This document shows, piece after piece, positions 23,590 to 34,767 of a DNA stretch of 64,000 nucleotides. The notes beneath the pieces are model-generated. The model ran no database searches and was not told where the DNA came from. It worked only from the letters and a program-made list of their open reading frames with translations. Numbering within the stretch: the first letter of the stretch is position 1; each line of letters opens with the position of its first letter. The DNA is taken from NCBI GenBank assembly GCA_963513935.1, contig OY740772.1, positions 12,308,098-12,372,097 of the forward strand, in the 5' to 3' direction. Position numbers and translations under genes: made by a program. Origin of the DNA: Aphrophora alni (Eukaryota; Arthropoda; Insecta; Hemiptera; Aphrophoridae).

Positions 23590-24149
23590 GTATATATGTG
23601 TGAGCAACAACATGAGTTTTCGTAGCTCGTAAAGCATGATTGTTTGATAAAGGTAGTTTATCTTGATGTTACTATACTATTTATAAAGCTTTATTGTTTG
23701 ACTTATAACCTTAAATTTTCTTTTCTAACTTTTCTGTTAATACAATTTGTATTTAGATGTAGATGCATGTTCAGTATTATTATTAACACTATATTTTCTG
23801 CAAATTTTAAATTAATAGTTACAAAATGTAATCTTTTAGAAACTGGCCTAAACAACTATTGACTAGCCAGGAAGACTGGTGTATATTTAGGGAAATCAGA
23901 TGACTTTCACTAGCTGCCATGTAACTTCTCAGTGGATCCAAATATCCTGACAATTTTCATTTTGTTTTGTCACAAATAACGTATTCTTTTAGATTATCAC
24001 TGAAAAAACATATAAACAATTATACATATATATAAAAAAAGTTTTTGAAAATACAGTAGACTGCTTCTTTAACTGGAGCCATTAAAACGTAATTTTACTA
24101 ATGTAAATGAAATTTATACTCTGATTTTGTCTCCAATACTATATACATG

Positions 24150-24950
24150 GTGCATCAATTAATTTTACCATAATTCGAAATATTGTAGCAGATTTATTAT
24201 ACTAGCAAATTACAAAACTTATACGTTATAATAGATTTAAAGTAATCACATTAATATTTGAAAATTATATCCTTGAGATGTCCTTTATGAGGGTCAATAG
24301 AGTGTTGCAATCTGCCTTGTACGCTGGCCATTATGAGAAGATATGACCTTAGCCTTCAAATACCCCCATAAAAGAAATCTGATGGTCCGGTCGAATAATA
24401 TGGAGTGCCACTGAATGTCCCCAAACCTAGACAGAATTCGTCTCGGGAACACATCATATAGTATGTTCATTGAAAGAGTTGTGTGTGCTGTGACTCCACC
24501 CTGTTGAAACCAAAGGGTCTCCTCCATGTTTAAATTATGACGTATCAACTCAGATAGGAAGAAGGTTGTCAGCATGTAATATTTGGAATTTATGGTCACA
24601 GCGCCACCATTATCTTATAAAAGTAGAGAATAATAATTTCCTGAGCTGCAGTGGGACTCCAGACAACAACTTCTATACTGTAAAGTGGTCGCTCTGGATA
24701 TGCCACAGATTTTCAGGAGCCCAATATTGAATATTTACAGAGCCATTCAAAAAGTAATTGTTTCATCACTTGTGATAATGTGTTTGTCGAAGTCATGGTG
24801 ATTGTTAAACAACTGCAAAATTTGCTGGCAGTAATAGACAAACATCACTTTGTTTCTTGCTGTTAACTCATGTGAGATCTGCACTTTATAAGGATGGAAA
24901 TACAATTCATAATAAAAAAAGTTGTACATATTTTATATTTCATCACAACA
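24150..24950 (-). pseudogene. Tc1/mariner-superfamily transposase relic
   Basis: Minus strand. HPYKVQISHELTARNKVMFV then YYCQQILQL and a TSDETITF (first catalytic D) segment lie at 24,747-24,915. After a broken stretch (NIGLLKICG..) the 101-aa frame at 24,294-24,599 reads YYMLTTFFLSELI, then ETLWFQQGGVTAHTTLSMNI (the QQDGATAHT motif with the second catalytic D replaced by G). It ends FPRRILSRFGDIQWHSI and FLLWGYLKAKV. This is the same transposase type as the 3' fragment at 38.7-39.1 kb. The catalytic replacement, stops and frameshifts show it is dead. It lies antisense in the BEN intron. Confidence 0.85.
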
Positions 24951-25589
24951 CATTTAACTTTTCCGATAATCCCAACATACATAAGCAAACTTTTTGTATG
25001 TATAAGTTTTTATATACACAAATAATGTTAAAGGTCTGAATTAAACCATTTTAATAATACGAACAATCCATGTTTACTAAATAAATTTAAAATCACAACA
25101 ATAGTTTATATATAAATAACTTCTGTATGTAACAAAAACCCTATTATTAAATTTACCAAGAACTCCTGTGAAACTCGGAAAAATTTAAAAAGTTTAGTGA
25201 ATTTTATTAAGATGTCATCTAAGAAGACAACTCACCATTTCAAATCCAACTTTTCCAAGGTCGTATTGTTGGCCACAAATTCATAAAGAAGAAAATAAAA
25301 TGCGGGCTATAGTGTCAGGAAATAACTCGCCAATCTATCTAATTTAGAAATGGTTAGTCCCACGCCTCCAAGAACTGACTCTCCCTTAATTGTTCGCCAT
25401 GAAGAACACTTATAAATATGTGAAAACTGTGCAAAACATTGAACGGTGCCTAGTGAATATTTAGTTTTGTTCTATATTGTGTCTCTATCTGAGTGTTCCA
25501 GTGACCGAAACTAAAAGAGTGGTTAATTTATAACAGTTTAAGTGATTGTAAAATTAATGAATACTTACTACTTATAAACTTGTGCATGT

Positions 25590-26606
25590 GTCAAAACAGG
25601 TTCCAGTTTAATAATAAGTTTTATGTTCAAGGTGGAGGTACTGCTACAGGAACCCCTTGTGTAGTTTTATCCCTAACTTTGTTATGAGTTCGTTTGAAAT
25701 GCTAAAAGTTCAATGAAATACTTTCCACGAATGTGGGTGACATTTTTGCAGTTTTTTAGTAAAAATGAAAAACTTGAACAGTTTTGTAATAGAAACAATG
25801 TATTTTAGCCAATCATAAAGTTTATGACAGAATTTGAAAACAAAAATAACCTTCCATTTTTGGATGCAAATGTGTTTAGGCAAAAATAATAGTTTATTGT
25901 TTAGTGTTTACAGAAAGCTTACACACGTAGACAGATATAACTAAGGACATAATCCATTCACCTGCACATAAACGAGCCGCTTTTAGTTCTATGGTTCACC
26001 GGTTAATCAATTTACCCCTGTCTAAAAAAATTCCACTACATTTATAGTGCAGCAATATTTAATGGTTATCCAGAAGAAATATAGATAACATAATAAATAA
26101 TTTAAGAACAAGGAACTGAGATGTACCCTTGTAAGCAGAAACCCTTGACAACGATGGCGCCACCAATGTCAGATATTGTATGTAGAAAAATTACTAGATA
26201 TATATACAAATCTAAATGTAGCTTTATCAGTCGAGATTAATCTTAGAAACCCTAAAATAAAAGATAAATCCGGAATTTATTGTTATAAATTGTAAAATAT
26301 GACCGAAGAATTAAGTAGGCCAAACAAAAAGAAATGTAAAGACAAGAGCTAAAGAACACTGTCCACTTTAATTATAGTAGGGCTGATAAATCAGTTATGG
26401 CCAAACACTGCTTAGGTGAAAAACATTACTTTAAACTAGAAAACTTTGGTTGTTTAAAAATGTTATGATACTAAATACAAAAGATGCTTGGAAAACTTTT
26501 TATTTTTTATATTAACAAATACTGTAGTCTTTGTAAATAATCAATTAGGACCTATACAAAGTTCTATATTAATATAAAATACAAATTGTATTATTAAATA
26601 AGATTA
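25590..26606 (+). pseudogene. Penelope-like element relic (RT plus GIY-YIG)
   Basis: Plus strand. NNKFYVQGGGTATGTPCVVL at 25,608-25,670 is the PLE RT segment usually read F-F-G--Y-Q-G-AMGSPL. IKFMTEFENKNNLPFLDANV at 25,815-25,875 matches FT-E-E-N--LPFLDV. FSVYRKLTHVDRY follows, then IHSPAHKRAAFSSMVHRLIN and LPLSKK (about 25,950-26,030), and NGYPEEI (26,060-26,085), all hallmarks of the PLE RT C-terminus. The GIY-YIG part follows at 26,270-26,520 (GIYCYKL, RADKSVMAKHCLGEKHYF-like, YINK). Several frameshifts and stops break it. It shares its 3' part with the relic at 17.7-18.4 kb. After the insertion at 26,607-27,062, PLE-like 3' sequence resumes at 27,063 (TATTGTATTAGTTACATG, also at 18,398). 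Confidence 0.85.
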
Positions 26607-27062
26607 TATTATTATACATTTTTCGGACATTTGCCATCATTTGTGTGTTAAAAATCAAAACACAACGTTTCACTAGTGACTAAATACATCAAGTGACTAA
26701 ATACTAAAGAAACATGAAACTAGAAACTATGTAAGAAGTAAAATTAAATAAGAATACCACCAACCTTAATATGTAAGCATGCATCTCAGAGCTAAAAACT
26801 GAGAAGTCAAAAAACACAATCACGGTAACACACAACTAATGTCAAATACGTGTTGTTGTATCAAAATACAGCAACAAGTGACGTGGTCCAGAAGGTGTGA
26901 CAAACTATTAGGGGAGTGGCCTATTGTTAGTTGTATTAAGGTTTGATTCTTATTCCCGAAACGTCGTGTTTTGATTTTTAACACACAAATGATGGCAAAT
27001 GTCCGAAAAATGTATAATAATAAAATTGAACTTCCATCATTAACAAATAACTTCAAACAGAG
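26607..27062. mobile_element. inverted-repeat element with 11-bp target duplication
   Basis: The arms at 26,608-26,671 and 26,955-27,021 are reverse complements over about 64 bases with one or two differences. They start TATTATTATACATTTTTCGG and contain ATCATTTGTGTGTTAAAAAT. AAATAAGATTA occurs at 26,596-26,606 and again at 27,063-27,073, which looks like a target duplication. About 40 bases lie between the right arm and the duplication, similar to the edge of the 33-kb foldback (CATCATTAACAAATAACTTC versus CATCATTATCAAATAACTTT). The right arm holds CCCGAAACGTCGTG, a motif shared with PLE ends here. Confidence 0.85.
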
Positions 27063-27671
27063 AAATAAGATTAGTTCAGTATTATTGTATTAGTTACATG
27101 TTAACTCTAGACTATTTAGAACGACATAAGACACTTGTTAATGCCTTATTGTTGCATAGTAGGTTTAGGTCACGCTCTTTTATATACATTTTCAATATAA
27201 ATACGTTGTTGGGCACAGTACTAGGTTAGTGTAACTCGTACTTTACTGAAGATGGTGACTTAAAAATAAAGATATTATTTGTGTGAATTTATATCCAAGT
27301 TTTATTCTATCAATAGTTTATATTTTATTCTTAGTAGGATAGAGTCTAAGAGTTAGATATTGTACCGTCGCTCAGATCAAACCATTCAAACAATTTCCAG
27401 TTATAAACCCATGTTTCCCTCTACTCACACCAATATTCCCCAATTTAAAATCACACTACTCACTCGCACAATCCCACACTTACAATTCATGAATATAAAA
27501 ATAAATAAAATCATATAGATTCTCCCAAAATCATACATGAAAACCCACAATCTACAAAATTCCCTTAGAAAACAAAATTGTTATTATGGAGGAAGTTATG
27601 CATTCACATTTTCAACAAAAAAAAAACAACATTTATTTAAATATTTTGAAAACAAATATAGATTATTATAT
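27063..27671. other. PLE 3' remnant then non-coding
   Basis: 27,063-27,300 looks like a continuation of the PLE relic 3' region (TTGTATTAGTTACATG shared with 18.4 kb). The rest is AT-rich intron with nothing recognisable. Confidence 0.4.
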
Positions 27672-28083
27672 TAATATATTTGTTGTACTTACGTCTGCTC
27701 ATCCAAAATTGTTTCAATGCATTACGGCCGTTTCGACTATTTATTCAGCCATGGTCACATGCGTTATTTTCGGTACTATATATAGCATATATATATATAT
27801 ATATACCTCGTCAACATTGTTATAAATCATTTAAAACATTAGTACATATTTGACACACATTTATTACACCAACACATTGATTTACTCACTTTTAATTTCT
27901 TTTAAAAACACTTGTTTAGTTTATACGGAAATAAGTTTACATAATCGACCGTATCCGGCTGTGATTAAAACTGTACATGCGTGAAAATAACGCATGTGAC
28001 CATGGCTGAATAAATAGTCGAAACGGCCGTAATGCATTGAAACCATTTTGGATGAGCAGACGTAAGTACAACAAATATATTAT
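27672..28083. mobile_element. 412-bp element with 100-bp inverted repeats
   Basis: Arms at 27,672-27,771 and 27,984-28,083 are inverse copies differing at one base (CAAAATTGTTTCAATGC versus CAAAATGGTTTCAATGC). A 212-base AT-rich spacer containing a short (TA)n separates them. Each arm contains GGCTGAATAAATAGTCGAAA followed by CGGCCG, a motif related to the PLE 3' end at 11.3 kb. The near identity of the arms indicates a young insertion. It sits 470 bases before the last BEN exon. The 79-aa frame at 27,586-27,825 is incidental. Confidence 0.9.
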
Positions 28084-28289
28084 TATTTAAAAGCTCTCCA
28101 GTAAGGTGAAGAATATTAAAATTATTATATTGTATACCGTGTTAATGTATATAGTTTAAGAATGCTTCACCTAAAGAAGACCGCAATGTTCAGTGAAACG
28201 GTCCTGTAATGTTGAAACAATTGAATTTTACAAACGTGAAAACAATTTATTTTAAAATTCATACCATAAATAGGTCTAAATAATATGGA

Positions 28290-28480
28290 TCTATTTTTTT
28301 CCTTGTTATAAGGAAAAACCTCTCGGTCATCATCAGCTTACAAAATAAAGACTACTAGCTCTCGAATACTCTTCTAATAGCGTCAGGATTGGAAGAGAAC
28401 AAGAGATACCTGATAGAAAAGATGAAAGAGAGGAATCTAACCCAAGACTACATGGAGGGTTCTATCTACTAGCTAGAGGG
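28290..28480 (-). repeat. dispersed repeat F2, copy 1
   Basis: Reverse complement of the pattern seen at 60,580-60,740 and 63,700-63,900. Landmarks are AACCTCTCGGTCATCATC, CTCGAATACTCTTCTAATAG, CGTCAGGATTGGAAGAGAAC and GAATCTAACCCAAGACTACA. Non-coding. It lies just upstream of the terminal BEN exon. Confidence 0.65.
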
Positions 28481-28552
28481 CCCAAAACATGCACATACTC
28501 AATGCGAGTGGGTAAGCATTTGAAATATCTAACATCTGTTTTATTTTTGCAG

Positions 28553-28683
28553 CTTATGTTCGAGCCCTGTTTCCACATGTCGCAGCTTCTCATATAAAAC
28601 AAGTACTCGCATATAAATGTAAAGAATGTGCTGCAGCAGTTCATAAACCTCTGCCAACTAACTCTGCAACACCACAGATATGA
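28553..28683 (+). CDS. BEN-domain terminal exon
   Basis: Begins after TTTTATTTTTGCAG; two bases complete the split codon (G|CT = Ala) and 42 codons follow to TGA at 28,681-28,683. The peptide YVRALFPHVAASHIKQVLAY continues KCKECAAAVHK and ends in a short Ser/Thr/Pro tail. It supplies the last helix pair of the BEN domain, where a K-C-[AK]-[DE] motif is usual. Together the three exons give about 140 residues with the complete BEN domain at the very C-terminus, a normal position for this family. Upstream exons are outside or unidentified. Expected location is the nucleus. Confidence 0.88.
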
Positions 28684-28742
28684 CCAATACTCTAATGATA
28701 TTATCACCAAGTCTTGTTAAATTTGTAATTATTTATTTATGC

Positions 28743-28748
28743 AATAAA
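28743..28748 (+). terminator. poly-A signal of the BEN transcript
   Basis: AATAAA 60 bases beyond the TGA, followed by a T-rich stretch (CTTACTATTGTAAAATTGATG). It would give a very short 3' UTR. Confidence 0.6.
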
Positions 28749-28849
28749 AAGCCTTACTATTGTAAAATTGATGTTATTATTGAAGCCTACTCTTTTAGTT
28801 TTGTTAGAATGTAAATTTATAGTGCAACTGTCTGAACAGCATTTTAAAT

Positions 28850-29580
28850 AAACCGTGCAAAAACATTGCACAAAATTTCTCTCACACCCCATTCACAATT
28901 GAAATACTAACCAAACAAAACTATTCTTTGCAAAAATGACATTTTAGTTTTTCTCAGCAAAAAAGTGAAAAATGTATCAATTTATGCTGTTTGAAAAAAT
29001 AATAATATATTTAAATAGGCCCTTTACTTCTTTCCTTGTGTCATAAATTCAACCTCAGCATAAATTGTATTTGATTAAAATTGACATTTCAATGACAGTG
29101 GCCAGGGTTAATTTTTTATTTTTTGTCAATTATTATTCCTAAACCATAATAACTTTAATTGCGATCTTCCACACGGGTTTGATTAATCTTTACGTTTTAG
29201 TAAAATTTGAATGAAATTGATTAGTTTTTGATTGGTAAGAAATTGATAACAAGTTTTTAGCTAATATTTCCGTATTGATTTTTCCTCCCTCTCTCCTCAA
29301 GTCCAAAAAATTGTTTTCTTGTAATAATGTCTATCTGACATCTGTTGTATATGCAGTGGTCTACATAACAAACATGTGATCAGATTTTAATCAATTTTTT
29401 TTTAGATCAACGCTGATTGTTTCATATAATGGTAACAGCCATAAAATATATATATATTTATATGATTTCTCAAAATCAGCCATAACGATTTTGACAAAAT
29501 ATACTTAAGTGTTGTATCGATTGCCATCCATCCAAAAATACTGACTCGTGAGTTATTGGTAAGTAACCAAAAAATCAGCT
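28850..29580 (+). repeat. dispersed repeat F4, copy 2
   Basis: Starts with GTGCAAAAACATTGCACAAA, as does the copy at 60,275. Shares CTTCCTTGTGTCATAAATTC, ATTTGATTAAAATTGACATT, TTATTCCTAAACCATAATAA and CACACGGGTTTGATTAATCT with copies at 4.4-5.2 and 60.3-60.6 kb. No coding capacity. Confidence 0.6.
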
Positions 29581-32105
29581 ATAGGGCTGTTATAAAATAC
29601 ATAATTTCTACCAATTTCTTTTAGATTTTAGTGAAATATATAGATCAATGACACAAACTGAGATGGTCCAAAAAACCGATATCAAAGAAGAATTTTGAAA
29701 AAATTCAAAATTCCAAAAAATAACCCAAAAATAGTAGAAATAATTAGATTCAGTATAGGTAAAAATAATGTAACTAGCCAAGGCTAGCCGCAACGCAAGA
29801 TTGTACACACAGGAAAATCCGAGATTTCAGGTCACGACTTGCAAAGCTCCATAAGAGTACATGTTAAATTTTTAAAATTCGAATTTAGATAAAGAGTAAT
29901 GTCATTTTGTAGAGTAATTAAAGTAGAACAAAAAATAATAATAAACCAAAACTGTGAAATAAATAATTAAAAAGTTATAATCAGGAGAAATAGGTGTAAA
30001 ATAAAAAACTTTTGTAAATCAAAAAAGTAATAATAAAGTAATGTGGTCAAAAGATCAGTAAATAATAATAACTAACCAAAATTAATAATTAATTAAACAT
30101 AATAAAATAAAAAGGAGAAAGAGTACCAAATAGGAAGGAAGTGTAATTTACATTGTTTAGAATAGCAAATTTAGTACGATAAATTTAGAATTAGTGTATA
30201 CCAGATTGTTAATAGAAATAAGGTTTCGAGTTAAGATGTTCGATAAGTCAACTTAATAAAGTTTAAATGATGTCTTAGAAATAAGGTCAAGTAGTATTCA
30301 ACATTACAGTCAACATTTTGTTTAAAAATTAATAAATCTGTTTTAATGTTCAATTTTATTCTGAATTTTTCAATTTATCCTATAACCAGTAAATTTCCCT
30401 ATCGAAGAAAGAAATAAAGTGCTCTGAAGAAAAATAAAATTAAAGTAAAGTAATTTTTTTACTTTGGTGAGATAACAAAAGCTCCAAAAGGCACACCCTT
30501 GAGACAGAGTCTGAGGGAACAAAAATAAGGTGAGGTAGAAATAGAAAATTATAATAATTGTGTTATAAATTGTTAGAATAAGATAGATTAAGAATTCTAA
30601 TAATACTTGTACCATTTAAAATAAAATTGTGTATGGAATTTAAAGTAGAGAACATAGGAGGGAGTAGGGTTTAGGTTGCGAAGCTAAGAATCCCGCTACC
30701 TTTCTCTCTCCCGTAATTCTTATGACCTGAACAGTGTAAAACCCGTGGGAAAAATGGCAAAAATACAAAATATGGTTATTCTTATTCTAGAATAATTAGA
30801 AAGAAACAAAAATAAACATTGACAGCTGTCATTAAAAGCATGTTTTATTCAAGCAACGACTTACACTAAGGAGATGTTTGTAATCTCACAAAGCGAAGCT
30901 AGTTTAGTCCGTATTTAAATACTTTTCCAAAGACAGTGTCCATTTTCACTATTTGGTAACGAATAGTTTTAATGATGAGTGAGTAAGAAAGTTTGTGCAA
31001 TGTTTTTGCACCATTTACTTCTCACATATAGTTCAGTCCTTACTGAGGTGTTATTGTATTCTAACAGATACTTAAAGTTGTTTATCCTAGATTAACTCAT
31101 AATTATTTTCTAACTATAACAATTAAAAAAAAAATTCCTTTCTTCCAATGTTTCTGAAGATGTGATCTAACCGAAATGTACATAAAGTAGTTATATAAGA
31201 TAAAAAAGGCAGATGATATTTGCACATCTATAACAACGATTGTGGGATTATCCAAGACTTTTCATCTTACAACCCTTCACTCCGACATTATCACAGATAA
31301 TTAAAAATGAATTTGTTACTTATATTTCACCTGTTTTTAAAAGCCAAAGTTTGTAAAGTGAATTTTACGCAAAAGTTTTAATCTTTACGCATGATGCATG
31401 TGATACCATAACTAGACTTTGATGTATTCGATACATTGGTTTTAAAATTCAAAAATATTCTTACATCCTAATTTTATTAATTGATTAGTACTACAATGAG
31501 GTACAAAATACAACCATTAATTAGTCTTTTGCTCAATGGTTCAAAAGAAATTAATGTTTCAAAATATTGATTAAAATAAGAATATTGTCTTCTTTAGATT
31601 CTTATTGAAAAGTTTTCATAACAGCTGTTTTTCTGTTGCAATTGAAAAGGTTTGAACCAAAACAATACTGAGTTTGTTAAAATATTGTCCGAGACAATTA
31701 TTTAGCAACACCTAAAACTCGCTAATATCATATATAAATATTGTAAGTATAAAGTTTGAGTTAAATATAATGAAAGGTGTAAGTACAGTCAGGGTAGAAT
31801 ACTTTCAGACATATTAACTCTCCTCATACTAGACATCCTGGTTTGTCACAATTACTGACATGGAAGTCTACATCAAATTAAAATTTTATTCTTTAAAATT
31901 AAAGAACTACAACAGTTTGAGTCAATTTCTTCTACGTTTATTTCAATTTGTTATTACTTGTATATATACTACTACAGATTTACACCAAATTTTCACAATA
32001 AATTGATATAAAGTTCCACTATAACCAATCAGAAAGGATTGAATCATATTTATCTGTGTGCAACAGGATAAATTGTGCTTATTATGACTGTATCACTAAA
32101 TTTTT
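29581..32105. other. AT-rich intergenic stretch
   Basis: No coding region recognised. It holds one inverted copy of the F4 end motif (TTTGTGCAATGTTTTTGCAC at about 30,993-31,012). The stretch 30,660-30,770 is slightly GC-richer but shows no feature I can name. Confidence 0.5.
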
Positions 32106-32350
32106 TTTCACGTCAATCAGTCAGTTAGTTACTCCGTCAAAGAATCCATCTGTTACTGTCAAACTGTGAGTTGATCAGTCAACCAATCAATCTGTTAACA
32201 AACTAGACAGCTAGTTGTTAATCATCAACAGTCACTTGGTCAGATAATCAATCCATTAGTCAGTCAGCCAATTCATAATTCAATCAGCCAGTTAATCAGA
32301 TAACCAACAAGTGAATCAGTAAATCAAAAAAGTCAGTCATTCAACCAGTT
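32106..32350. repeat. degenerate GTCA/TCAG tetranucleotide-like repeat
   Basis: About 245 bases dominated by TCAGTCAG, CAGTTAGTTA, AACCAATCAATC and CAGCCAGTTAATCAG variants: a worn four-base periodic array with interruptions. Confidence 0.7.
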
Positions 32351-32389
32351 AGTTAGATAACAAACAGTATATTACTCCATGAAATTATG

Positions 32390-32600
32390 GTAGCTTCAGA
32401 CTTTAAAAGTGCACACTGTCGCATTGATGAAATAACAAACAATACCACTAAAAAATTTCCATCTTTGAAAAAAAATTTATTTCATCAAGAGACTTAACTT
32501 ATTTCATGCAATATAAACATTTTCTCAGTGTAATTCATATTTGATTAAAATCTAGTTTTTATAGAATGACCGAGAATTTTGTTCATGAACATACAAACTT
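32390..32600 (+). repeat. fragment of dispersed repeat F4
   Basis: TTTCTCAGTGTAATTCATAT, TTGATTAAAATCTAGTTTTT and neighbouring bases resemble the centre of the F4 copies. Weak and short. Confidence 0.3.
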
Positions 32601-32829
32601 TCTAGAAAACATAGTCATAGAAAACATAAAATTTTAAATTGTCAATATTACCTAACGATGTGAACAGAAGGGAAAACACTACTTTAAACTAAGCTAGTTA
32701 CTCGGTCGATAATTTTAATGAAGTTCTGGTAGTACAAATTATAAATTGGAGTTTTCTTCAAGATTTTCCGTTGTCTAAAATTAAAAGTAAAGTACTTGTG
32801 TGAAATTTTCTAAGCACTGTCATACTGAT

Positions 32830-33070
32830 TGTGCATATCACTTATTGATGTCAACTACACCTTAAAAGGCCTCGTGGATGTGACTATATTACAATGTATC
32901 TACTTGCTACGCCCTGCAACAACTCAAAACACTGAATATATGAAGGAGTTTGCATTTTCTGATGGGCCCTGTCGGATCTCATAACTATAAGAATATTACA
33001 TTTCCTTATGAAGTCATCATAATGATGTCACTATTTGTCATCATAGATATAAGGTTGATACCATTACATG
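32830..33070 (-). repeat. fragment of dispersed repeat F1, inverted
   Basis: The segment AAGGAGTTTGCATTTTCTGA then GGGCCCTGTCGGATCTCATA, ACTATAAGAATATTACATTT is the reverse complement of the F1 landmark ATATTCATATAGTTATGAGA-TCC at 61.8 kb. It implies an inverted, truncated F1 copy. Confidence 0.5.
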
Positions 33071-33126
33071 CAGAATTGAAATCTGAAATTTTTATTTAAT
33101 TTAATGTTATTAACGTTGTTTAATCA

Positions 33127-33765
33127 AATATTTGTCATCATTTGCGTATACACAAACTAATACACGACGTTTCGAGAGTATAAATCAACTCTCATTATCA
33201 AGTGTTAAACCTAGAGTATAAAAGTGAAACAGCCAGATAGAAACTAAATCTATAACCTAAAAAAAGAGAACTCAAACTTAAAACTAAGCCTGAACAGTCA
33301 AAGCTAAGACTAAATACAAACGTAATCAGATAAAACCATCTGAATTAATAAGAAAAAAAGCGATTTTCAAGAAGTTTTATCTCCATTAGATTAAATTGGT
33401 TAGGGTACCGTTTTTTGGTCTGGAAAATCGAAAAATCATAGTCCGGACACTCGAAATTGGCCGCCAGGCATCTGAAAAGTGCATTTTTAGCTATTTTTTA
33501 GGATTTTTGAATGATTTTTCAACTATATTCAACACACAGGCCTACACTATTGCAAAGGACGTGTTGTAATTTTATCTTATCTGGTTTATATTTAGTCTTA
33601 GCTTTGCTCCGGTCTAGTTTTAGACTTGCATTATTTTCTTAGGTTATACAGATTTAATTTTAGTTTCCAAACATGACAATAGTTGGTGTTCTTTCTCTTT
33701 TACACTCGATTACAAGAGTTGATTTAAACTCTCGAAACGTCGTGTATTAGTACGACAAATATCAA
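33127..33765. mobile_element. 639-bp foldback element
   Basis: Long inverted arms at about 33,127-33,350 and 33,555-33,765. The outer arms share ACTAATACACGACGTTTCGA and GAGAGT-TAAATCAACTCT. Inner arms share TAAATCTATAACCTAA (left) with TTAGGTTATACAGATTTA (right), and AGCTAAGACTAAATA with TATTTAGTCTTAGCT. The arms are more diverged than in the 27.7-kb element, so it is older. The spacer has no ORF. The right edge (AATTCATCATTATCAAATAA) resembles the edge of the 26.6-kb element. Confidence 0.8.
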
Positions 33766-34707
33766 ACCATATTAATAATACGAACAATTCATCATTATCA
33801 AATAACTTTAAAACCAGACAAATTGAATGTGTTATAAATTGAAAATAACACACGAAAATATAAAGAAAAACACTTTAAAATGACCGACATCTTGACTTTT
33901 TCAATTCGTTTTTTTTCTAAATTGCAATAGGTTTCTATATGAGCGCACACTATAACAAATTTCATGTTCATACCTCAATTTTTGTGGCCACTTTTGTACA
34001 GACGACGATTTCGGTTTCCTAAGAACATGATCAGTCAAAGAGCGAAGGCCAAATCAAACCACGTACTTTGGTAAATAAAAGAAAAAAAACTGAAATTTAT
34101 TTACATATGAAAATGAAAGAAGAGGTTCTAAAATTTTTTTGTATATTAAAAGAAATAATCTTTTACTGTCTAACATAAGGAATAGAGTCATTTAGAAGGT
34201 TTACAACTCAGCAAGATTTGTTGAATCCTATGTAGAATTGGAACTTCGATTTCATTCGCAGAAAAAGCAACAACCCCTAGCTGGTTATGCAATCTTGATA
34301 CAATGCGTTCCCAATATGACACGTCACAACTTAGGGTCTGTAGGCACATAGAGAAAGTTATTTTTATAAAGTCCAAGTCTTTTAAAGCGACAATTTAAAT
34401 TTTACAGACACGCGCTTGAAATTATAAACGTCCTTGGTCTAACCTCCAGACCCTAGTAAATGAAAATCTTTGTCTCACATCTCACAAAAACTGCTTTTAA
34501 AACGCTACGAATTTCTCATTTCTCATTTAAATTAAGTTGTATTCGTCATACAAAAAACTATAATACCTATATGATTACGCACTGCAATTTAATTTTAATT
34601 CATATAAGATTTTTTTTTTTCAGATTTGTAGGTCACGACATGAACAAGTTAGAAGGGGGGGGGAGAGGACGTGCTATCTGATAGTTTAAATTTGGCTTAC
34701 CATCAAC

Positions 34708-34708
<1 letters not shown>

Positions 34709-34764
<56 letters not shown>
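34709..34764. repeat. (TA)n microsatellite
   Basis: About 27 TA units, preceded at 34,655-34,662 by a run of G. Confidence 0.97.

Positions 34765-34767
<3 letters not shown>

Larger units (their letters stand above)
23590..28552 (+). other. intron of the BEN transcript (5.0 kb)
   Basis: GTATAT donor at 23,590 and TTATTTTTGCAG acceptor ending at 28,552; phase 1 on both sides. It carries a mariner relic, a Penelope-like relic, two long-inverted-repeat elements and an F2 repeat, each listed separately. The 23,600-24,150 stretch has nothing recognisable. Confidence 0.85.

Noticed and set aside
27984..28083. Active hammerhead ribozyme
   Set aside because: The core reads CTGAATA instead of CTGANGA and stem III is not convincing; mentioned only as a possible decayed motif.
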